A DNA stretch of 64,000 bases from the NCBI GenBank assembly GCA_023404705.1, contig JAEYAU010000092.1:1-64000 (forward strand). The letters are read 5' to 3'. Position 1 is the stretch's first letter, and the number at the start of each line of letters is the position of its first letter. Below, in pieces: positions 58,572 to 64,000 of this stretch. Under the pieces are notes generated by a model. The model had not been told where the DNA came from and did not search any database. It was given only the letters and a program-made list of their open reading frames with translations. Source of the DNA: Pseudomonadota bacterium. GTDB taxonomy: Bacteria; Pseudomonadota; Alphaproteobacteria; Rhizobiales; Xanthobacteraceae. Position numbers and translations under genes: made by a program.

Positions 58572-61500
58572 TCTCGCGCTTCTTCATCGACCGGCCGGTT
58601 TTCGCCTCGGTGCTGTCGATCGTCATCGTGCTCGTCGGCCTGGTGGCGATGCGCGTGCTGCCGGTCGCGCAGTATCCGCAGATCGTGCCGCCGACCGTCG
58701 TCGTCTCGGCGAGCTATCCGGGGGCGAGCGCGCAGACTATCGCCGAGACGGTGGCGGCGCCGCTCGAGCAGCAGATCAACGGCGTCGAGCGCATGATCTA
58801 CATGCAATCGACCTCGACGGGCTCGGGCACCATGCGGATCACGATCTCCTTCGAGATCGGCACCAATCCCGACCAGGCCGTGATCAACGTCAACAACCGG
58901 GTGCAGCGCGCGGCGCCGCTGCTGCCCGCCGAGGTCTCGCGCCAGGGCGTGACGGTGCAGAGCCGCTCGGGCTCGATCCTGGAGATCGTCGCGCTGTCCT
59001 CGCCGGGCGGGCGCTACGATCCGAAGTTCATGAGCAATTATGCGCTCGTGAACATCATCGACGAGCTGCGCCGCGTGCCGGGCGTGGGCGACGCCTCGCT
59101 GTTCGGCGCCACGGACTACTCGATGCGCGTCTGGCTGCGGCCCGACAAGGTCGCGCAATACCGGCTCACGCCGAGCGACGTCGCGGCCGCGATCCGGGAG
59201 CAGAACGCGCAGTTCGCGGCCGGCCGCTTCGCCGAGGAGCCGATGAGCGCGAACGAGCCGTTCACTTATTCCGTGACCACCCGCGGGCGCCTGGCTGATC
59301 CCCGCGAGTTCGAGAACATCATTCTGCGCTCGGACGAGAACGGCGCCGCCCTGCGGCTCAAGGACGTGGCGAGCGTAGAGCTTGGCTCGCTGACCTACTC
59401 GTTCTCGGCGACCCTGAACGGCGATCCCGTGGTGCCGATCGGCGTCTACCTGCAGTCGGGCGCGAACGCCCTCGATGTCTCGGCGCGCGTCAAGGAGGCC
59501 ATGGATGCCATGGCGACGCGCTTCCCCGAGGGGCTGCGTTACGATGTGCCGTTCACGACCACACGCTTCGTCGAGGTGTCGATCCAGGAGGTGATCCGCA
59601 CCTTCATCGAGGCGCTCGTGCTGGTCGTCCTGGTCGTCTTCGTCTTCCTGCAGAACTGGCGCGCGACCTTGATCCCGGTGCTCGCCGTGCCGGTGTCGAT
59701 CATCGGCTCCTTCGCGGGCATGTATCTGCTCGGTTTCTCGATCAACCTGCTCACGCTGTTTGGGCTCGTGCTCGCCATCGGCATCGTGGTGGACGATGCC
59801 ATCGTGGTGATCGAGAACGTCGAGCGCATCATGCGCAGCGAAGGAAAGTCGCCGCGCGACGCGGCGATCAAGGCGATGGAGGAGGTGAGCGGGCCCGTCA
59901 TCGCCATCGTGCTGGTGCTGTGCGCGGTGTTCATCCCGGTGTCGTTCCTGGGCGGGCTCGCGGGCGAGCTCTACCGGCAGTTCGCGGTGACGATCGCGGT
60001 GTCGGTCGTCGTTTCGGGCATCGTCGCGCTCACGCTCTCGCCGGCGCTCGCCGCGCTGCTGCTCAAGCCCACGCATGCGGAGCCGTGGGCTCCCTTCCGC
60101 TGGTTCAACCGCGGCTTCGACTGGCTCGCCGAGCGCTACACCATGGGTGTCGCGCTGTTCATGCGCCGCGGACTGGTCTCGCTCGCGATCGTCGCCGTGA
60201 TGCTGGGCGCGACCTGGCTCCTGTTCCAGCGCGTGCCCGGCGGGCTGGTGCCGCAGGAAGACCAGGGCAGCGTGTTCCTGGTCACGACGCTGCCGCCCGC
60301 CGCCTCGCTCGACCGCACGCGGGCCGTGACCGAGAAGGTGACACAGGGCGCGATGGCGAACCCGGCGGTCGCCAATGTGGTGACGCTGTCCGGCTTCGAT
60401 CTGCTGGCGGGCGCGCAGCAGACCTATGCGGGCGTTTCCTTCGTCAGCCTCAAGGACTGGTCCGAGCGCACCGATCCGGCGCAAGACGCCCGCCGCCTCG
60501 CGCCGGCCTTCGCGGGCCTCAATGCGGGCCTGCGCGACGGAATGGTGATCGGCTTCAATCCGCCGCCGATCCAGGGCATCAGTACGACCGGCGGCGTCGA
60601 AGCCTTCCTGCAGGACCGCACCGGCGGCACGCTCGAAAGCCTCGCCGACGCCGCGAACCGTGTGGTCGCGGCGGCGAGCCAGCGCTCCGAGCTCACGGGT
60701 GTGCGCACCACCTTCAGCACCGCGGTGCCGCAATATCGCGTCGACGTCGACCGCGAGAAAGCGAAGGCGCTCGGCGTGCCGATCCCTACCGTGTTCGAGG
60801 CGATGCAGAGCACCTTCGGCAGCCTCTACGTGAACGACTTCACCCTGTTCGGCCGCACCTATCGGGTCAGCCAGTCCTCCGAGGAGCAGTTCCGCCGCTC
60901 GCCCGAGGATCTGCGTCACGTGTTCGTGCGCTCAGCGAGCGGCGCGATGGTGCCGCTGAACGTGCTGGTGAAGGCCGAGCGGATCGTCGGCCCCGACGCG
61001 GTCGATCGCTTCAACATCTTCCCGGCCGCCAAGATCATGGCCAATCCGGCGCCCGGGATCTCGTCCGGCCAGGCGATCGCGGCGATGCAGGATGTGGTGA
61101 GCAAGACGCTGCCGGCCGGCTACACCATCGCGTGGACGGGATCCGCCTATCAGGAGCTCGCGAGCGCCGGCACCGGCTATCAGGGATTTCTGCTCGGTGT
61201 GCTGATGGTGTTCCTCATCCTGGCGGCGCTCTACGAGCGCTGGTCGCTGCCGCTCGCCGTGGTGACGGCCGTGCCCTTCGCGGTGTTCGGCGCGATCGTC
61301 GCGATCTGGCTGCGCGGCATCGAGAACGACATCTATTTCCAGGTCGGGCTCGTCACGCTGATCGGGCTCTCGGCCAAGAACGCCATTCTGATCGTGGAGT
61401 TTGCGCTCGAGCGCTACCGCGCCGGCATGAGCGCCTACGACTCCGCGATCGAGGCGGCCCGCCTGCGTTTCCGTCCCATCATCATGACCTCGCTCGCCTT

Positions 61501-61699
61501 CATCCTCGGCGTGCTGCCGCTCGCCATCAGCAGCGGCGCTGGGTCGGCCAGCCGACATTCGATCGGCACCGGCGTCGTCGGCGGCATGCTGGCCGCGACC
61601 GGCCTCGCGATCCTCTTCGTTCCCTACTTCTTCACGCTGCTCACGCGGCGACGCCGCGGCGAAGCGCCGGCGCAGCAGGTGAATGCGCCCGCGGAGTAG
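58568..61699 (+). CDS. RND multidrug efflux pump (AcrB/MexB family)
   Basis: A 1043-residue inner-membrane HAE1-type RND pump, full length. MISRFFIDRPVFASVLSIVIVLVGL starts the protein. The proton-relay Asp pair is in IGIVVDDAIVVIENVERIM and the Lys in GLSAKNAILIVEFA. It exports hydrophobic compounds using the proton gradient. Start codon GTG overlaps the adaptor stop. No outer-membrane channel gene follows, so TolC-like protein must come from elsewhere. A palindromic element follows the gene. Confidence 0.94.
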   Translation: MISRFFIDRPVFASVLSIVIVLVGLVAMRVLPVAQYPQIVPPTVVVSASYPGASAQTIAETVAAPLEQQINGVERMIYMQSTSTGSGTMRITISFEIGTNPDQAVINVNNRVQRAAPLLPAEVSRQGVTVQSRSGSILEIVALSSPGGRYDPKFMSNYALVNIIDELRRVPGVGDASLFGATDYSMRVWLRPDKVAQYRLTPSDVAAAIREQNAQFAAGRFAEEPMSANEPFTYSVTTRGRLADPREFENIILRSDENGAALRLKDVASVELGSLTYSFSATLNGDPVVPIGVYLQSGANALDVSARVKEAMDAMATRFPEGLRYDVPFTTTRFVEVSIQEVIRTFIEALVLVVLVVFVFLQNWRATLIPVLAVPVSIIGSFAGMYLLGFSINLLTLFGLVLAIGIVVDDAIVVIENVERIMRSEGKSPRDAAIKAMEEVSGPVIAIVLVLCAVFIPVSFLGGLAGELYRQFAVTIAVSVVVSGIVALTLSPALAALLLKPTHAEPWAPFRWFNRGFDWLAERYTMGVALFMRRGLVSLAIVAVMLGATWLLFQRVPGGLVPQEDQGSVFLVTTLPPAASLDRTRAVTEKVTQGAMANPAVANVVTLSGFDLLAGAQQTYAGVSFVSLKDWSERTDPAQDARRLAPAFAGLNAGLRDGMVIGFNPPPIQGISTTGGVEAFLQDRTGGTLESLADAANRVVAAASQRSELTGVRTTFSTAVPQYRVDVDREKAKALGVPIPTVFEAMQSTFGSLYVNDFTLFGRTYRVSQSSEEQFRRSPEDLRHVFVRSASGAMVPLNVLVKAERIVGPDAVDRFNIFPAAKIMANPAPGISSGQAIAAMQDVVSKTLPAGYTIAWTGSAYQELASAGTGYQGFLLGVLMVFLILAALYERWSLPLAVVTAVPFAVFGAIVAIWLRGIENDIYFQVGLVTLIGLSAKNAILIVEFALERYRAGMSAYDSAIEAARLRFRPIIMTSLAFILGVLPLAISSGAGSASRHSIGTGVVGGMLAATGLAILFVPYFFTLLTRRRRGEAPAQQVNAPAE

Positions 61700-61758
61700 A
61701 GGAACATTCCTCCGCGCCTGCAATCGCGTGGCCGTGCCTAAAGGGCGCTAAGCCCTTC

Positions 61759-61921
61759 GTAGGGTGTGCACGTCGGCCCAGGCCTGTCGGTTATCGATTG
61801 AAGTTGCGTCCGACGTGCGCGCGCGTCGGGCTTCCCAGCTTGCGCCGACGCCGCGCGTGCGCTCGGCGCGAGCAGGGCTCTCGAGAGCTCGCGACGCCTC
61901 GGCGCGCCGAGCACACCCTAC
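61759..61921. repeat. Palindromic intergenic element with GTAGGG ends (third copy of the family)
   Basis: Ends GTAGGGTGTGC (61759-61769) and GCACACCCTAC (61911-61921) are perfect 11-bp inverted copies. The element fills most of the space between the RND pump (plus) and the alpha/beta hydrolase (minus), ending at the base before the latter's stop codon. The interior differs from the copy at 20193, but the outer ends and the convergent placement are the same. Confidence 0.75.
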
Positions 61922-62920
61922 TCAGCCCCGATACACCGGCGCGGGCTGGGTGAAGAAGCTCCAGAGGATGTGATAGACCAACTGGTAGTTCTTCTGCTGG
62001 AAGCTCGCATGCGCGATGCCGGGCATCACGGCGAAGTGCTTGTCCGGGTTGGGCAGGCGTTTGAAGAACTCCACCAGGTCATCGAAGCTTGCGATGCCAT
62101 CCCATTGGCCCCGCATGATCATGGTCGGCACCGTGATCTTCTCGGGGTCGACCACGGGCAGCTTCGAGGTCATGTCCACATAGGTCCCGGTCGGCACCGA
62201 GTTGTCGAGCGCGAGGATCGCATCCGCGAAGGCTTCGACGGTCTCCTTGTCCGCCGTGCCCGGATGGTCGCGGTTGAAGATCGAGTGCACGAAGGCGCGG
62301 TCGATCGGTCGGCGGTTCTTGGCCTGATACTCGGGCAGGCGCTTCTTGCGGTCCGCGAGGGTGGGGCTGCCTTCGCCGGTCCACACCATGGCGTCGAGCG
62401 CGAGGCGCGCCACAAGCTCCGGATGGCGCTGCGCAAACAAGGCTGCGCGCAAGGCGCCTGACGAGATGCCGTAGACCATGAGCGGGCGGCCGCCGAGCTT
62501 GCCGATATAGCTCGCGGCGGCGGCGCAATCGTCGGCGCCGCGGGAGATGTCCGCATTGTTGTCGCGGTCCTTGGTGGAGCGGCCATAGCCCTCCACGTCA
62601 ACGCTCCAGCATTCGAAGCCGCGCCGGGCGAACCAGTCCATGGCGGAGGAATCGGGCCGCCCCGGGACCACCAGGTCGAAGGTCGGCTGCGAGGCCATGG
62701 AGGAGCCGTGCACGAAGAGAATCGTGCCGGCGCTGCGGTCCGGCCCCTGTTTCTGCCAGAGGAACAGCCGCGCGCCATCGCGCTCGGTGAAGTGCTCGGC
62801 GCCTTTGATGGGCTCGCTCATGGGGGATCCTCGGGTATCGGCGGCAGCAGACTTGGCGCCGGCCCAGGCGGCGGCGAGCGCCGCGGCTTTCAGCACGGCA
62901 CGACGATGCCAAGGGGTCAT
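61922..62920 (-). CDS. Exported alpha/beta hydrolase
   Basis: A 332-residue alpha/beta hydrolase with a twin-arginine-like signal (HRRAVLKAAALAAAWAGAKSAAA), so probably exported. Catalytic features: oxyanion region FVHGSSMASQP, nucleophile elbow VYGISSGALRA (Ser in GISSG), acid in MRGQWDGIASFDD and the catalytic His in PGIAHASFQ. MTPWHRR at 62920 is taken as start because GGAGGATGTC precedes it. The substrate is unknown; esters or lactones are possible. It stands alone. Confidence 0.85.
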   Translation of the reverse strand: MTPWHRRAVLKAAALAAAWAGAKSAAADTRGSPMSEPIKGAEHFTERDGARLFLWQKQGPDRSAGTILFVHGSSMASQPTFDLVVPGRPDSSAMDWFARRGFECWSVDVEGYGRSTKDRDNNADISRGADDCAAAASYIGKLGGRPLMVYGISSGALRAALFAQRHPELVARLALDAMVWTGEGSPTLADRKKRLPEYQAKNRRPIDRAFVHSIFNRDHPGTADKETVEAFADAILALDNSVPTGTYVDMTSKLPVVDPEKITVPTMIMRGQWDGIASFDDLVEFFKRLPNPDKHFAVMPGIAHASFQQKNYQLVYHILWSFFTQPAPVYRG

Positions 62921-63220
62921 GACATCCTCCCTTGTGACGGGCGCTGCTTGCACCTCTTGTTGCGTCAGGCCCGCCATGATCGTGGCGCCTGCAGGCCGCT
63001 GTCAATCGGGGGTCAGAGGCCCGTGCGCATGCGGCCGGCCACTGAAATACTGCACATTTTTGCATGCGCGTCGGCTTGCCACCCCTTGTGCGCTGCGCTA
63101 ATCCACGCGCACTCGCCCTGGACCGAATCCAAACTGGAAAAGGGGCGATTCCATTGGGGGTTGGCGGGTCCCGATGGCGTTCTCGGCCGGACCCGTCCGG
63201 CCCTCGAATCGAGGTCGGCG
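62921..63220. other. Gene-free region before the nuo operon
   Basis: Three hundred bases between the hydrolase start (minus) and nuoA (plus). It must hold both promoters. A TGCACATTTTTGCA inverted repeat is visible at about 63050-63064. TTGTGC at about 63085 followed by TAATCC at about 63099 resembles a -35/-10 pair but with short spacing. No FNR-type box or ORF with support was seen. Confidence 0.4.
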
Positions 63221-63586
63221 ATGAGCGAGCTTCTGCAGGCCTATCTGCCCCTCGTGGTGTTCATCGGCGTCTCTGCCGCCATCGGCCTCGCGCTGCTGAT
63301 CGCGCCCTTCATCGTCGCCTACAAGCAGCCCGATCCCGAGAAGCTCTCGGCCTACGAGTGCGGCTTCAACGCGTTCGACGATGCGCGCATGAAGTTCGAC
63401 GTGCGGTTCTATCTCGTCGCCATCCTCTTCATCATCTTCGACCTCGAGGTGTCGTTCCTGTTCCCCTGGGCGGTGGCCTTCGGCGAGCTCGGCACCTTCG
63501 GCTTCTGGTCGATGATGATCTTCCTTGCGGTGCTGACGATCGGGTTTATCTACGAATGGAAGAAGGGGGCGCTCGAATGGGATTGA
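63221..63586 (+). CDS. nuoA: NADH-quinone oxidoreductase subunit A
   Basis: A 121-residue complex I membrane subunit with three helices (YLPLVVFIGVSAAIGLALLIAPF, FYLVAILFIIFDLEVSFLFPWAV, FWSMMIFLAVLTIGFIYEW). YECGFNAFDDARMKFDVRFY is the conserved loop with its Cys, and FDLEVSFLFPW the acidic helix. GAGGTCGGCG precedes the ATG. It is the first gene of the nuo operon; nuoB follows after 7 bases. Confidence 0.95.
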   Translation: MSELLQAYLPLVVFIGVSAAIGLALLIAPFIVAYKQPDPEKLSAYECGFNAFDDARMKFDVRFYLVAILFIIFDLEVSFLFPWAVAFGELGTFGFWSMMIFLAVLTIGFIYEWKKGALEWD

Positions 63587-63593
63587 CGAGCGC

Positions 63594-64000
63594 ATGAGCA
63601 CAGTCGTCGCACCGGCCCCGAAGGGCATTCTGGATCCGCGTACGGGAAAACCCGTAGGCGCGGACGATCCGTATTTCGTCGGCCTCAACAACGAGCTCGC
63701 CGACAAGGGCTTCCTGGTCACGGCTACGGATGAGCTGATCACCTGGGCGCGCACCGGCTCGCTCATGTGGATGACATTCGGTCTCGCCTGCTGCGCGGTC
63801 GAGATGATGCAGATGTCGATGCCGCGCTACGACGCCGAGCGTTTCGGCTTCGCGCCGCGCGCGAGCCCGCGCCAGTCCGACGTGATGATCGTCGCGGGCA
63901 CGCTCACCAACAAGATGGCTCCCGCTCTCCGCAAGGTCTACGACCAGATGCCGGAGCCGCGCTACGTCATCTCCATGGGCAGCTGCGCCAACGGCGGCGG
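63594..64000 (+). CDS. nuoB: NADH-quinone oxidoreductase subunit B (3' end cut by the window)
   Basis: The first ~135 residues of NuoB, which holds cluster N2. The Cys pair is in TFGLACCAVEMMQM and a further cluster Cys is in SMGSCANGGG at the window edge. FAPRASPRQSDVMIVAGTLTNKMAPALRKVYDQMPEPRYVISMG is near-identical to what I recall of Rhodopseudomonas/Bradyrhizobium NuoB, which supports an alphaproteobacterial host. The frame is open to base 64000. Confidence 0.95.
   Translation, partial: MSTVVAPAPKGILDPRTGKPVGADDPYFVGLNNELADKGFLVTATDELITWARTGSLMWMTFGLACCAVEMMQMSMPRYDAERFGFAPRASPRQSDVMIVAGTLTNKMAPALRKVYDQMPEPRYVISMGSCANGG

Noticed and set aside
58364..60919. An 851-residue minus-strand ORF opposite the RND pump
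   Set aside because: His/Arg/Asp-rich low-complexity translation with no domain; the plus-strand RND protein is unambiguous.

Overview
This is a GC-rich window that reads as the chromosome of an alphaproteobacterium, probably in the Hyphomicrobiales near Rhodopseudomonas or Rhodoplanes. The NuoA and NuoB sequences at the right end suggest this, as do the haem A and cytochrome genes and the TTGA(C/T)-N4-(A/G)TCAA boxes in many intergenic spaces. The taxonomic call is an inference from remembered family sequences. I saw no tRNA, rRNA, CRISPR array or insertion sequence.

Region 1 (1-40.5 kb) is a large island for anaerobic breakdown of aromatic acids through benzoyl-CoA. It opens with the end of a branched-chain-type ABC transporter. 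A phenylacetate module follows: hot-dog thioesterase, PadB-like molybdoenzyme, a fused PadC-PadD-like electron-transfer and membrane protein, and a phenylacetate-CoA ligase. On the minus strand lie a two-subunit 2-oxoacid:ferredoxin oxidoreductase (KorAB type) and a ferritin-like protein. The central operon, divergent from kor, encodes Had, Oah, Dch, the four benzoyl-CoA reductase subunits (BcrC, B, A, D), a 2x[4Fe-4S] ferredoxin, a hemerythrin-domain protein and two GNAT acetyltransferases. KorAB and the ferredoxin would supply low-potential electrons to benzoyl-CoA reductase; Dch, Oah and Had open the ring. Next come an NnrS-like/DUF2249 pair, a third GNAT, a BadM-like Rrf2 regulator, glutaryl-CoA dehydrogenase, benzoate-CoA ligase, a complete aromatic-type ABC importer with a fused LivM-LivG protein, and a RidA homologue. 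The 4-hydroxybenzoyl-CoA reductase genes (hcrC-A-B) are divergent from a run of aryl-CoA ligase, acyl-CoA dehydrogenase, two crotonase-fold proteins, an SDR and a DUF59 protein.

Region 2 (40.5-53 kb) looks like a respiratory and NO-related island. It contains a second NnrS-like membrane protein, haem A synthase (CtaA), two hemerythrins, two divergent Crp/Fnr regulators of DNR/NnrR type, a soluble cytochrome c, a cytochrome b-ferredoxin-FlpD fusion, SCO, CtaB and a haem-copper oxidoreductase (subunits I, II and a 54-aa peptide). Subunit I has all six haem/copper histidines but lacks the helix-VI tyrosine of oxygen reductases, with Gln in its place. With the NO-type neighbours, this makes a nitric oxide reductase of the eNOR type the leading hypothesis. 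A possible FNR-controlled small RNA lies at about 52,975-53,059.

Region 3 (53-64 kb) is more ordinary: a P-type ATPase with a formate/nitrite channel, a PH-like membrane protein, an RND efflux pair, an exported alpha/beta hydrolase and the start of the nuo operon.

Two regulatory patterns tie the window together. FNR/DNR-type boxes recur upstream of both the catabolic and the respiratory genes. A separate 20-bp motif, GCATTnnnGTACTrAAwTAy, occurs upstream of kor/had, nnrS/badM and badA, and is the natural candidate for the BadM operator.
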